Part shown: one piece after another, positions 50,681 to 58,545 of the stretch | How positions within the stretch are numbered: the stretch's first letter is position 1 | How the letters are laid out: the number at the start of each line of letters is the position of its first letter | Assembly: GCA_036961205.1 (NCBI GenBank) | Contig: JBALVI010000009.1 | Coordinates: forward strand, 42,526 to 106,525 | DNA: 64,000 nt | Reading direction: 5' to 3' | Origin: CALJFL01 sp036961205 | Lineage (GTDB): Bacteria; Pseudomonadota; Gammaproteobacteria; Pseudomonadales; Halieaceae | Position numbers and translations under genes: made by a program | The notes under the pieces: model-generated | The model's input: only the letters and a program-made list of their open reading frames with translations | Database searches by the model: none | Told to the model about the DNA's origin: nothing

Positions 50681-51739
50681 CTATCCCGGATTACGGCAGC
50701 GTTCGACATCGTCTTCTGAAATTCCCAGCTCTTCCGCGATCACTGCGGCATCATCGGCTGTGGCTTCCGCATCATAGAGGCCTCTTGTTATATCGCTCAG
50801 ATCCGCTAGACCAAACCGCTTTGCGGTGCGTGCCAATGAGCCCATAAGGCGACCGAAACCCTTGGTTTGCTTCTCCTGTTCCTTTTTCTCGGCCGCTTGC
50901 TGTGCCGCTGCCTGCAGGCAGGCCTGCTGTTTATCGGCCATAGCCGTATCGGCAGAGGTCGTGCTCGCTGAGGGTTTTGAGACGGCGGAGTCTTGAGACG
51001 CTGTACTTTGGGGTGGAGTGGCCTGTGACCCGGCAGTGCCCATCTTCATTAAATCCCCGAGGTTGCCCAAGCCACCCATGCTCATTGGTTTGAGGCCTGG
51101 AGGCAGTTCAAAGTACTTGGGGTCCTGCGCGCGTAAATTGAGCTCGGTGAACTGCATGCTTATGGTCTGCCCCTTAAACTTGCTGTTGGAATAGGTCATA
51201 TCCATTTTCATCGGTACTCCGGAGTCAGTGATCCATATGACGCCAACTCCCGAGCCTTCGTTGTCCTCAAATTCGGTATTGAACTTGGTGGACGGATGAC
51301 CGTTTACCGTTTCAGATCCGACCTTCTCGATTTTTTTAAATTTCATGCCATTGGAGGCTTGCAGCATGCCGCCCTCCAATGTTTCTTCCATATAGAGGCC
51401 CATCGACGGCATCAGGATGTAACTCTTTTTTAGGTCTTCGCGCAGAATAACGCCAGTTGTCATGCCTTCCAGTTTAACCTCGGAGTACATTTTCCCCGGC
51501 GCACGGCGTTCAGTCGCGGTGAACTCGCTTCCCTGAAGTTGCATCAGGCGGGTGCCGTCGTAGGATACTTCCAGGTCGATGCCGAACTCTTCGGCCCACT
51601 GTTCATATGGGTGTACTTCAGCAGTCGCAGAAAAAGACAGACCGAAACACAGGGCAATGATCGAGCCAAATATGGACTTAACCCGCGTTGAACTCAAAGT
51701 CGTGTTGAGAGCAGCGTTACTCGTAGTGCTTGTCGCCAT
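50681..51739 (-). CDS. Secreted DUF4412-like protein with Ala/Gln-rich C-terminal half
   Basis: A 352-residue protein with a signal-like segment (IFGSIIALCFGLSFSATAEV). Residues 45-215 form a lipocalin-style DUF4412-like domain (YSEVKLEGMTTGVILREDLKKSYILMPSMGLYMEE, NGHPSTKFNTEF, VIWITDSGVPMKMDMTY). A low-complexity linker (PPQSTASQDSAVSKPSAS) and an Ala/Gln/Lys helix with CLQAAAQQAAEKKEQEKQ follow, ending in a possible GLADLSDI repeat. GGGGA lies 7 bases upstream of ATG. It leads a three-gene minus-strand set with the Cys-rich protein and the UPF0014 permease. The function is unknown. Confidence 0.75.
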   Translation of the reverse strand: MATSTTSNAALNTTLSSTRVKSIFGSIIALCFGLSFSATAEVHPYEQWAEEFGIDLEVSYDGTRLMQLQGSEFTATERRAPGKMYSEVKLEGMTTGVILREDLKKSYILMPSMGLYMEETLEGGMLQASNGMKFKKIEKVGSETVNGHPSTKFNTEFEDNEGSGVGVIWITDSGVPMKMDMTYSNSKFKGQTISMQFTELNLRAQDPKYFELPPGLKPMSMGGLGNLGDLMKMGTAGSQATPPQSTASQDSAVSKPSASTTSADTAMADKQQACLQAAAQQAAEKKEQEKQTKGFGRLMGSLARTAKRFGLADLSDITRGLYDAEATADDAAVIAEELGISEDDVERCRNPG

Positions 51740-51972
51740 GGAGCATCCCCTATTACCTGTTTGATTACTGTTATAGCACTATCGCCACATGAGCCCAATT
51801 TTGAGGGATCTTACCCGCGGCGAATTCCTGGTCGCAAGTTTCAAAGTATAGGCTAGATATTCTATTGTTGCCGCCAGACTAGCTTGCTAGATAGACCGCT
51901 GTATTACCCGCTAACCCTCAATCCCAATATTCGTTAAACTGCAGTCTGGAAACAGAGCGAATAAAAAAAATT

Positions 51973-52515
51973 ATGACTCAACACGAATACGTTTTCGTAG
52001 CGATATCTATTATCCTCGGGCTCGCCATCACCCGAGCGCTGCACACTGTGGCGATGCTGACCCGTGTTCACCGGCAGGTGACGTTTCATTGGTCTACTGC
52101 GCTGTGGGCAATCTGTGTGATGACCTACAGTCTGCAGTTTTGGTGGGTAGGTTGGGGGTTTCGTAATATTGATGCCTGGCAATTTAGTGATTTCGGTATC
52201 CTCACCGTCGGTGCCATCTGCGTGTATGGGGCGACGGAAATGGCGCTACCGGTACCAGAGGGAGATCTTGATCTGGATTTTCTGGAACACAGTCAGGGCC
52301 TGGGGCGTCTGTCGGCACTATCCATGCTGGTCTATTTTCTAATTGGCCCCTATGTGAACATCTTCATGCTAGGCAATGAGGTCCTGCCCTCTTTGGTAGT
52401 GCCATTCGTGGGTACCCTCCTTATGGGTTTGATAATTGGTATACCACGGGCGTTTGCTCCTTTATCTGCAATATTTGGCGTTTTTACCTTGTTTATTTTG
52501 ATAGGAACCGTGTGA
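51973..52515 (+). CDS. Small integral membrane protein of unknown function
   Basis: A 180-residue protein with five or six predicted membrane segments: EYVFVAISIILGLAITRAL, FHWSTALWAICVMTYSLQFWWVGW, FGILTVGAICVYGATEMALPVP, LSMLVYFLIGPYVNIFML, SLVVPFVGTLLMGLIIG and LSAIFGVFTLFILIGTV. The loop VPEGDLDLDFLEH is acidic. I recognise it only as a family of uncharacterised proteobacterial membrane proteins. No clear ribosome site is seen upstream (AGAGCGAATAAAAAAAATT). It converges on the DUF2855 gene. Confidence 0.7.
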   Translation: MTQHEYVFVAISIILGLAITRALHTVAMLTRVHRQVTFHWSTALWAICVMTYSLQFWWVGWGFRNIDAWQFSDFGILTVGAICVYGATEMALPVPEGDLDLDFLEHSQGLGRLSALSMLVYFLIGPYVNIFMLGNEVLPSLVVPFVGTLLMGLIIGIPRAFAPLSAIFGVFTLFILIGTV

Positions 52516-52522
52516 GCGGGAT

Positions 52523-52547
52523 GTAGGCAACTGCCCCAGTTGCCTAC
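52523..52547. terminator. Strong hairpin between convergent genes, no U-tract
   Basis: GTAGGCAACTG (52523-52533) and CAGTTGCCTAC (52537-52547) form an 11-bp perfect stem around a CCC loop, 8 bases after the membrane-protein stop. No T-run is present on either side. The convergent DUF2855 gene ends 57 bases later. Confidence 0.6.
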
Positions 52548-52603
52548 AGGTCTCTAGCGATAATTCATCATCGCTTGCGCAGCAGGTATGAATTTTTAAA
52601 TAC

Positions 52604-53701
52604 CTACATGTTGATGACTAAGCCCGTAGCGGGGGAAAGCGAGCCGTTACAGACTTCGGGATAAACGGTGCTTAGTTCGGGCAATCCTTGCCGTGCATCT
52701 ACATTCATCCACTCAAAAGTTGCTGCAGCCGTGGCGGCGACAAATGCGCTCGACTTTTTATCAAATTCGCCCGGCCCCCAATCCTTTAAACGTTTGAGGA
52801 TATAGCTGGGTGCAAAGAAGCTCTCATGATTCGGCTCTTGTTCGGTTTGGCTGAAGGCGTCCTCTGCGTTCAGTTCCTCCCAGTGCGTTAACCCGACATT
52901 GATGTAGTGTTTCATATTGTCGCCAAGCCTTTCCTCCAGCGCCGCCTGTACTGAAGCATTCCCCGCCATATCTACTACTACGGTGGGGCGTTCGCTAACT
53001 TCACTAAGAATTGAGGAGTAGGGGATAACCTGATCGTACAGACCTGAAGCAGTAACAAACGCACTATTGCCAGGAGAGGTCAAACCCACCACCAGTGGCG
53101 CTGTACCATCGTGATGCAAACCATGTGCAAGACCGAGACTGGTCTTTGACGAAGCGCTGACAATTATTACTTGCTCGGCGCCATACCATTGCTGATCCTG
53201 AAGCTGGTCCCACAGGCAAAAGGAAGTCATGTGCAGGGGTGCCAGCAGGATGCGCGCTGCGTCTGTGGCCGGATTGTAGTTGGTCTCGGCCAGTACTCGG
53301 CTGTAGCGGTTATACAGCGGTGGTAAAGCTTGTCGATGCGCCGCACCGTCTATCAGATTGTGAGCGCTAACATGCTGTGGTTTCATGGTTAGCAAAGTTG
53401 CCGGCGGGAAGTAGCCGTAGAGGCGATCTCCCACGGGTAGCTCTGGGCAGTTGGACTCAACCACATCAGCGAAGGCCCATACCGGAAGAATTCCCCAGCT
53501 GCCGTCGTCATTATCAGCGGGCGGGAAAAAATGCCAGTAACCGAGTATATCGCCGGTGGCGCCGTAGGTAAGGTTGTTGGCAGTGAATGCGAACTGATCA
53601 ATCTTCAGTCGGACTTCACCGTCTTCGAGTGGCGCAATTTCACTTTGCACGATGCGATGCTGCGTAAGATCACTCTTCTTTACCTGAAATTCACTGTTCA
53701 T
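52604..53701 (-). CDS. DUF2855 family protein (MDR-like fold)
   Basis: A 365-residue protein of DUF2855, distantly like medium-chain dehydrogenase/reductases: FQVKKSDLTQHRIVQS, VRLKIDQFAFTANNLTYGATGDILGYWHFFP, then VIIVSASSKTSLGLAHGL in a Rossmann-like position and PTVVVDMAGNASVQAAL. It lacks the zinc motifs of alcohol dehydrogenases. ATG 53701 follows GGAG by 8 bases; an ATG at 53713 overlaps the previous gene. The flavoprotein gene ends 2 bases before it, so the two are one operon, probably controlled by the divergent TetR gene. Confidence 0.82.
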   Translation of the reverse strand: MNSEFQVKKSDLTQHRIVQSEIAPLEDGEVRLKIDQFAFTANNLTYGATGDILGYWHFFPPADNDDGSWGILPVWAFADVVESNCPELPVGDRLYGYFPPATLLTMKPQHVSAHNLIDGAAHRQALPPLYNRYSRVLAETNYNPATDAARILLAPLHMTSFCLWDQLQDQQWYGAEQVIIVSASSKTSLGLAHGLHHDGTAPLVVGLTSPGNSAFVTASGLYDQVIPYSSILSEVSERPTVVVDMAGNASVQAALEERLGDNMKHYINVGLTHWEELNAEDAFSQTEQEPNHESFFAPSYILKRLKDWGPGEFDKKSSAFVAATAAATFEWMNVDARQGLPELSTVYPEVCNGSLSPATGLVINM

Positions 53702-53703
53702 TT

Positions 53704-55119
53704 TTAACTCCATTCTCTGCTTAATGTTAAACCTTCTTGTAACTCAAAAAGCTTGGCAGTCGCCAGCGGTGCGCTTTTCTTTAATCGCTCAATAACGTCC
53801 TGCTTGTCGGTATCTTCTCGAGAAATTTTGCTGATCAGACTACTGGCGCCATCAAGCCGGTTGCCTACCATCCATTGCTGCAATGCCTTGTCCTGAGACC
53901 ACTGATACTGATTTATCATGGCAGCCGCGGTGAAAAAGATAAAGTCGGTGTCGGCGTTAGGCAAAGGTACGAGCCCACTGAGACGATTCTTCTCTTCTTC
54001 ACTCTCGTAGTTGAGCTCCACGTGGGCGATGAGTGCTGCGCTGAATACGGGCTGGTATGGCCGGACCAGTTGTGGCGTGATCAGGTCGCCTTGGAAAACT
54101 GGTTTGCCACCAGGGTCGACTATTGCGCTAGCGGAGCAATCAACATGAATAGTATTGGGCGTGGTTGCTATCGATCCCTTCACCAATTTAATTTCATGCG
54201 TTCCAATAGACTCAACGTGACCCAGGCGAACTACGTTTTTGATGCGCCGCAGTTCTTCTATTTCAAGTTTGGATACTGTCGCTGCATGAAACATCTGTGG
54301 GGTTACATTTTCATCAATACGCAGGAAGTATCCGCATTTTTCCAGTCGCTCAAACATGTCTTCGGGCGATGTGGATTCCGCGATATTTTCGAACATCGCT
54401 GCCTGTGTGCCAATGGTGTTGAAGAAGAACTCCTCCGTCATTTGGGTGTTTTTGCGATCCAGAAGCCAGGCTTCGCGAGATACAATCCAGGTGATATTGG
54501 CGGGATCAACATTTTGTTCAAGCAGCCATAAACAGGCGTCTATACCGGTCTTGCCTGCTCCAACCACCACGTAACCGTCTGGCGCTGTAGTCACCTTGGG
54601 TAGGTCATTGAGCGGCATAAAACGGACGCCATCGTCTATCGAAAAATTCGGTGTATGGGTTGAAGGCACGGTTGTTTTGAGGAAGGTAGCATCCACCGTT
54701 TTACACTTGGCGGTGGCGTGATATTCCTTGCCGTTGGCCTTGGAGACGAAGCGCCCGTCACCCAGGTAATCGCACATCGGGAAATACTGCACTCGCCCTG
54801 ACGGCAAAAACTGGTGGCGCATCACATCGTCGTAATAGGCGCTGACCTCGGCGCCGCTGGAAAGCTCACCCAGGCCTGCATTGAGACCTGTCTGCTCGAT
54901 GCGTCCACCACTCAATTCCTTGGAGCTGACGCCGTAGAACGCGGCCGGTTGGTGGAGTTGTACGAAAGGATAGGCAACGTTCCAGTGGCCGCCAGGCTTG
55001 GCGTAGCTATCTATGATGATCATAGTCTTGTCGGAGTCTGTTACCAGAATATCGGCGAATGCCATGCCAATGGCGCCGCTGCCCACGATTATGTAGTCGG
55101 CACTGAGTTCTTCTATCAC
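53704..55119 (-). CDS. FAD/NAD(P)-dependent oxidoreductase (flavoprotein monooxygenase-like)
   Basis: A 471-residue flavoprotein. The N-terminal FAD loop is IIVGSGAIGMAFADILV, followed by MIIIDSYAKPGGHWN. A second nucleotide loop is VVVGAGKTGIDACLWLLE near residue 185. The region YPFVQLHQPAAFYGVSS is found in a subgroup of actinobacterial and proteobacterial flavoproteins of unknown substrate. The FMO FxGxxxHxxx motif is not seen. ATG lies 132 bases from the TetR gene start, with two palindromes between them. The DUF2855 gene follows 2 bases after its stop. The pair probably modifies a TetR-sensed compound, which is inference. Confidence 0.85.
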   Translation of the reverse strand: MIEELSADYIIVGSGAIGMAFADILVTDSDKTMIIIDSYAKPGGHWNVAYPFVQLHQPAAFYGVSSKELSGGRIEQTGLNAGLGELSSGAEVSAYYDDVMRHQFLPSGRVQYFPMCDYLGDGRFVSKANGKEYHATAKCKTVDATFLKTTVPSTHTPNFSIDDGVRFMPLNDLPKVTTAPDGYVVVGAGKTGIDACLWLLEQNVDPANITWIVSREAWLLDRKNTQMTEEFFFNTIGTQAAMFENIAESTSPEDMFERLEKCGYFLRIDENVTPQMFHAATVSKLEIEELRRIKNVVRLGHVESIGTHEIKLVKGSIATTPNTIHVDCSASAIVDPGGKPVFQGDLITPQLVRPYQPVFSAALIAHVELNYESEEEKNRLSGLVPLPNADTDFIFFTAAAMINQYQWSQDKALQQWMVGNRLDGASSLISKISREDTDKQDVIERLKKSAPLATAKLFELQEGLTLSREWS

Positions 55120-55194
55120 AAAATTGCTCCTTCGAATCTTAGGGTTTGGCGTATTCCACCGGCAACAAAAACAATGGCCTGTAGCGCCTTGGCT

Positions 55195-55228
55195 ATAACA
55201 GTGTTATATCTTAGTATAACGATGTTAT
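55195..55228. promoter_or_regulatory. Two ATAACnnnGTTAT palindromes, likely TetR operators
   Basis: ATAAC-AGT-GTTAT (55195-55207) and ATAAC-GAT-GTTAT (55216-55228) are perfect 5-bp inverted repeats with 3-base centres. The centres are 21 bases (two helical turns) apart. The first is extended by T/A on both sides to a 15-bp palindrome. They lie 76 and 97 bases from the flavoprotein start and 24 and 45 bases from the TetR start, suiting control of both divergent genes. Confidence 0.8.
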
Positions 55229-55251
55229 GCAAGTCAACAGAGAAAACTCCT

Positions 55252-55833
55252 ATGGCTTCGAATAAGTCGAAGATTTTACAGGCTGCATCTGAGCTACTAC
55301 TTGAAAAGGGCCCGAGTGGCCTCAGTGTGCGCGCGATCGCCAGCCTGGCGGGAGTCTCTACCATCGGTATCTACAGCCATTTCAAAGGTAAGCAGGGTGT
55401 ACTTGATGCGTTGTATGTAGAAGGCTTTGAGCGGGTCTACGAGGCCATGTCATCGGCCTGTGAGATTGACCAGCCAAAAACTGCGGTACTGCGGGGGGTG
55501 AAGAATTATCGGGAAGTGGCAGGCGCCCATGAGGCAGCCTACAGGCTGATTTTTGGGGAAACTAATGCCGACTACGAGCCTGGCCCCGAAGCCCAGGCTG
55601 CAGGATTAAGGGCGTTTACCAGTCTGGTCGAACTCGCCTCCAAGCTGTTACCGGCCGGCGCCCCTAAGAGCGACAAGCAGCGTGCAGCGCTTCGTATCTG
55701 GGCGCTGGTTCACGGCTTTCTAAGTCTCCAGCATCACGCGGTCCAGGGCATAGTAGGGTTTGATGACTGGGGTGATCAGACCATTGTTGCTATTGAATGT
55801 ATTGTGGACAATATCCTCGCCGAGGGTGTTTAG
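55252..55833 (+). CDS. TetR family transcriptional regulator
   Basis: A 193-residue TetR-type repressor. Residues about 5-50 form the helix-turn-helix domain: SKILQAASELLLEKGPSGLSVRAIASLAGVSTIGIYSHFKGKQGVLDAL. The C-terminal ligand domain (YRLIFGETNADYEPGPEAQAAG, ALRIWALVHGFLSLQHHAV) is of the TetR_C-type used by many regulators of oxidoreductases. I chose ATG 55252, which gives the normal length for the family; the frame stays open far upstream across the divergent gene, which is not credible. It faces the flavoprotein/DUF2855 operon and its palindromic operators. Confidence 0.88.
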   Translation: MASNKSKILQAASELLLEKGPSGLSVRAIASLAGVSTIGIYSHFKGKQGVLDALYVEGFERVYEAMSSACEIDQPKTAVLRGVKNYREVAGAHEAAYRLIFGETNADYEPGPEAQAAGLRAFTSLVELASKLLPAGAPKSDKQRAALRIWALVHGFLSLQHHAVQGIVGFDDWGDQTIVAIECIVDNILAEGV

Positions 55834-55857
55834 GCCTACAGATCCAGAGCTGTAGGC
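55834..55857. terminator. Hairpin after the TetR gene, no U-tract
   Basis: GCCTACAG (55834-55841) and CTGTAGGC (55850-55857) form an 8-bp perfect stem with an 8-base loop, directly after the TetR stop codon. There is no downstream T-run. Confidence 0.5.
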
Positions 55858-55901
55858 AATGCAGCTGCACCCGGCAATACACATGCTATGCTGCGCCGTT
55901 T

Positions 55902-55950
55902 GGGGTCAGGTCTAGCTTTTAAGAAACCACGGGGTCAGGTCTAGCTTTTA
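55902..55950 (+). repeat. Two copies of a 20-base repeat (GGGGTCAGGTCTAGCTTTTA)
   Basis: The 20-base unit occurs identically at 55902-55921 and 55931-55950, separated by 9 bases. A third, degenerate copy (GGGGTAAGGTCTAGATTTTA) is at 56671-56690. The three copies flank the carboxylesterase gene. Similar GGGGTCAG repeats in gammaproteobacteria are often linked to REP-associated Y1 transposases; none is present here. Confidence 0.8.
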
Positions 55951-56000
55951 GCCCTGTGGCGGGCTGGCCCAGTTTGTAAACCGAATTAAGAGATCAATGT

Positions 56001-56684
56001 ATGCTAGCTGCACCATTACCCACCGTAGAACTAAACCCTGATAAAGATCCGGTTGCCGTAGTTATCTGGCTCCACGGCCTTGGCGCTGACGGCCACGATT
56101 TCGAACCCATAGTCCCCGAGCTTCATCTGCCTGCAAACTTGCCTGTGCGTTTCGTGTTTCCACATGCGCCGGAAATGGCAGTTACCGCGTTTGGCGGGCA
56201 GCGCGCGCGGGCATGGTTTGATTTCAGTATGAGCGGCACCGCCGATTTACCGGGCATGAAGAAATCCGTGTCTCAGATTCATGATCTTATCCAGAACGAA
56301 ATTGATAGCGGCACGCCGGCTGAACGTATTTTGTTGGCTGGATTTTCCCAAGGTGGTGTGCTGGCCTTTCATACAGCTCTACATTACCCAAAGCGTCTGG
56401 CAGGCATTCTTGCCCTGTCTACGTTTCTGGCAGATACGGATAGTCTGGGCACAGAAACGGCTAAGGCGAACGCTGAGATACCGATTTTGCTGTGCCACGG
56501 TCAGCAGGACGCCGTGTTACCGGTTGCCATGGGTAAAGCGGCACTCGAGAGTCTGACGAATGCCGGGTACGCGGTTGAATGGCGTGAGTACCCAATGGGG
56601 CATGAGGTCTGCCGTGAGGAGATTCAGGAAATTAGCCGGTGGTTACAGCAAGTGCTGGGCTGTGACAGTGGGGGTAAGGTCTAG
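56001..56684 (+). CDS. Carboxylesterase / phospholipase (alpha/beta hydrolase, YpfH/EstB type)
   Basis: A 227-residue alpha/beta hydrolase of the phospholipase/carboxylesterase family: VVIWLHGLGADGHDFEPIVPEL carries the oxyanion region, LLAGFSQGGVLAFHTALHYP the nucleophile Ser, LLCHGQQDAVLPVAMG the Asp, and YPMGHEVCREEI the His. It should cleave short acyl esters in the cytoplasm. The last codons (GGKV, then TAG) lie inside the degenerate third copy of the flanking repeat, so insertion of that repeat may have altered the C-terminus. AAGAGAT precedes ATG. Confidence 0.92.
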   Translation: MLAAPLPTVELNPDKDPVAVVIWLHGLGADGHDFEPIVPELHLPANLPVRFVFPHAPEMAVTAFGGQRARAWFDFSMSGTADLPGMKKSVSQIHDLIQNEIDSGTPAERILLAGFSQGGVLAFHTALHYPKRLAGILALSTFLADTDSLGTETAKANAEIPILLCHGQQDAVLPVAMGKAALESLTNAGYAVEWREYPMGHEVCREEIQEISRWLQQVLGCDSGGKV

Positions 56685-56690
56685 ATTTTA
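56671..56690 (+). repeat. Degenerate third copy of the 20-base repeat, overlapping the esterase stop
   Basis: GGGGTAAGGTCTAGATTTTA matches the 55902/55931 unit at 18 of 20 positions. It supplies the final Val codon and TAG stop of the carboxylesterase gene. Confidence 0.65.
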
Positions 56691-56792
56691 GATCATTAGA
56701 ACTTGCTGGCGACTGTTTCATTCTGGCATCGGCTCGGGCAATACTTGCGTACAAACTGAGCGAACAAATAATTGACTACCAAGGAATAAGAA

Positions 56793-57800
56793 ATGCGAGC
56801 AATGAAATTGAACAAGCCCTGTGGGTTGGAAAATCTACAGTTGGTAGAGATAGAGCCAACAGAGCCACACTCCGGCGAGATTCGCATACGTAATCACGCC
56901 AGCTCACTTAACTTTCACGACTATGTAGTCGCAGTTGGCCTTATCGAGACGGCCGACGGAATAATACCTATGTCTGATGGCGCGGGCGTGGTGGAAGCGG
57001 TTGGCTCGGGGGTGAGTGAGTTCAAGGTGGGCGACAAAGTGATGAGCTGCTTCTTCCCCAATTGGAATGATGGCCGCGCTACCGACCCGAGCAAACTCGC
57101 TGGGGTCCCGGGAGATAACGTAGACGGTTTTGCGGCAGAGACTGTGACTATGTCTTCTTCAGCGTTCACGCTCATGCCCGACGAATATTCCTTCGAGCAG
57201 GCCGCAACCCTGCCGTGTGCCGCCGCGACAGCCTGGCGCGCGCTTATGGTAGAGGCGCGTGTGAAAGCTGGTGATACCGTACTTGTGCAGGGCAGCGGTG
57301 GAGTCTCTGTTTTTGCGCTGCAGTTTGCCAAAGCCGCCGGTTGCCATGTTATCGCTACTTCGTCCTCAGATGCCAAGCTCGAAAAACTGAAAGCCCTTGG
57401 CGCTGACCAATTGATCAACTACAAGGAACATGAAAAGTGGGGCAGCCGAACCCAGGAAATCACCGGGGGCAGGGGAGTAGACGTTGTCATTGAAGTCGGC
57501 GGTTCCGGCACCTTGCCGCAATCCGTACGCGCGATCGCCTTTGGCGGCCATATCTCAATGATTGGTGTGCTAACCGGCGTTCAGGGCGAAGTGCCCACAG
57601 CAGAGTTGTTTCAAAAGAACGCCGTGATAAACGGCATTACCGTGGGCTCAAGAACCCATCAGAAAGACATGGTGCGGGCGATTAATACCAATGGCATACA
57701 GCCTGTTATTGACCGCACGTTTGATCTTGCCGACCTGGCAGAGGCCTTTCGCTTGCAGGAGTCACAAGGCCACTTCGGCAAGATTTGTCTGGGCTTCTAG
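56793..57800 (+). CDS. Quinone oxidoreductase-like zinc-less MDR family enzyme
   Basis: A 335-residue medium-chain dehydrogenase/reductase of the zinc-independent quinone-oxidoreductase type. It has MKLNKPCGLENLQLVEIEPTEP, the substrate region NFHDYVVAVGLIETADGIIPMSDGAGVVEAVGSGV and the NADP loop VLVQGSGGVSVFALQFAKAAG. C-terminal landmarks are ELFQKNAVINGITVGSRTH and FRLQESQGHFGKICL. Zinc ligands are missing, as expected for this subgroup. It should reduce quinones or enals with NADPH. AAGGAATAAG precedes ATG. It is 109 bases downstream of the esterase on the same strand. Confidence 0.92.
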   Translation: MRAMKLNKPCGLENLQLVEIEPTEPHSGEIRIRNHASSLNFHDYVVAVGLIETADGIIPMSDGAGVVEAVGSGVSEFKVGDKVMSCFFPNWNDGRATDPSKLAGVPGDNVDGFAAETVTMSSSAFTLMPDEYSFEQAATLPCAAATAWRALMVEARVKAGDTVLVQGSGGVSVFALQFAKAAGCHVIATSSSDAKLEKLKALGADQLINYKEHEKWGSRTQEITGGRGVDVVIEVGGSGTLPQSVRAIAFGGHISMIGVLTGVQGEVPTAELFQKNAVINGITVGSRTHQKDMVRAINTNGIQPVIDRTFDLADLAEAFRLQESQGHFGKICLGF

Positions 57801-57814
57801 CGGGGACTATTGTT

Positions 57815-58054
57815 CTACGACTCCTCTCGATGAGCCTGGGTGTAAGCATCAAGCAGGCGACGTATCATTCTTTGGTACTGAGTATTGTGCTTGCGCGCTT
57901 CTGATTTGAAGAACTCTACACTTTCCTTGCTGAGGGTAATGGTTACCTTGACCGATTCTTCGGTAACTGCCAATTGCTCAGGTGAGGGTAGAAAGTCTTC
58001 GACCACACGCAACTTGCCCATGGGTTCATCGGTGTATTGAATTTTTTTGCTCAT
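57815..58054 (-). CDS. BrnA-type antitoxin, ribbon-helix-helix C-terminus
   Basis: A 79-residue antitoxin-like protein downstream of the BrnT-like gene on the minus strand. The start MSKKIQYTDEPMGKLRVVEDFLPSPEQL is typical of BrnA. The C-terminal KVTITLSKESVEFFKSEARKHNTQYQRMIRRLLDAY is a ribbon-helix-helix DNA-binding fold. I chose ATG 58054 because GAAGG lies a few bases upstream; it overlaps the toxin gene's 3' end by 29 bases. In BrnTA pairs the antitoxin binds its toxin and represses the shared promoter. The upstream quinone reductase gene is convergent, 14 bases away. Confidence 0.8.
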   Translation of the reverse strand: MSKKIQYTDEPMGKLRVVEDFLPSPEQLAVTEESVKVTITLSKESVEFFKSEARKHNTQYQRMIRRLLDAYTQAHREES

Positions 58055-58316
58055 AAACCTTCTTCCCTTTCCTCCAAAATCCAGCGCCAAAAATCCGTAT
58101 TTTCCCGTTTCTGTAGGTAAACCTCACCGTCAAGATTCCGCCTGCGAATGAGCCAAAACAAAAATAACGTGATTCTGATTTCCCGTGAGATAGGTCCTCC
58201 GCGATGACTCGATGCGGATCTAGAAACGCTTGTTGGGCCTCAATAAAACTCACCCCATGCTTCAGTTGGTTCAGGTGATCTTTCGTTAAATTCCATTCGA
58301 AGCCATCCTTGGCCAT
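58026..58316 (-). CDS. BrnT family toxin
   Basis: A 96-residue BrnT-like protein. FEWNLTKDHLNQLKHGVSFIEAQQAFLDP and the C-terminal VRFTYRNGKIRIFGAGFWRKGKKVYEQ match the family, a RelE/ParE-like fold that cleaves RNA. The usual IISAR signature is altered to IFGAG. An A/T-rich promoter with repeated ATACATA-type elements lies upstream (58325-58370), likely the antitoxin's operator. The gene order toxin then antitoxin and the overlapping ends fit BrnTA. An alternative is another RelE-like toxin, but the neighbour makes BrnT the best call. Confidence 0.82.
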   Translation of the reverse strand: MAKDGFEWNLTKDHLNQLKHGVSFIEAQQAFLDPHRVIAEDLSHGKSESRYFCFGSFAGGILTVRFTYRNGKIRIFGAGFWRKGKKVYEQKNSIHR

Positions 58317-58452
58317 ATTCGAACCCTAGCATTGATATGTATATTTTGCCATATAAAAGTATGTATTAGGCGCGAGCCGATCTCACCTCAAGCTATCTCA
58401 GTTAGGCGCAGGGGTAAATCTGCTGACCGCAGATGATCTAACGTGGGTAGCG

Positions 58453-58545
58453 GGGGCAGGTCCCAATTTTTGCCTGAGCTTTAAGGAGACCGCAGGCGAT
58501 GATGGCTGGGCCAATTACGTCCGAACTAAGGCTGACCCCCGCTCA
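58453..58545. repeat. Inverted GGGGGnCAG-type repeats in the 58.32-58.54 kb spacer
   Basis: GGGGGCAGGTCCCAATTTTT at 58452 and, in opposite orientation, GGCTGACCCCCGCTCAACTT at 58529 resemble each other and the 55902 repeat in their GGGGnCAG core. They bracket about 55 bases. The pair looks like a REPIN/MITE remnant. The rest of 58317-58452 holds only the toxin-antitoxin promoter. Confidence 0.4.

Noticed and set aside
53875..54531. 218-codon open frame on the plus strand
   Set aside because: It lies wholly antisense to the FAD oxidoreductase gene, has no family similarity or ribosome site, and reflects codon bias on the other strand.
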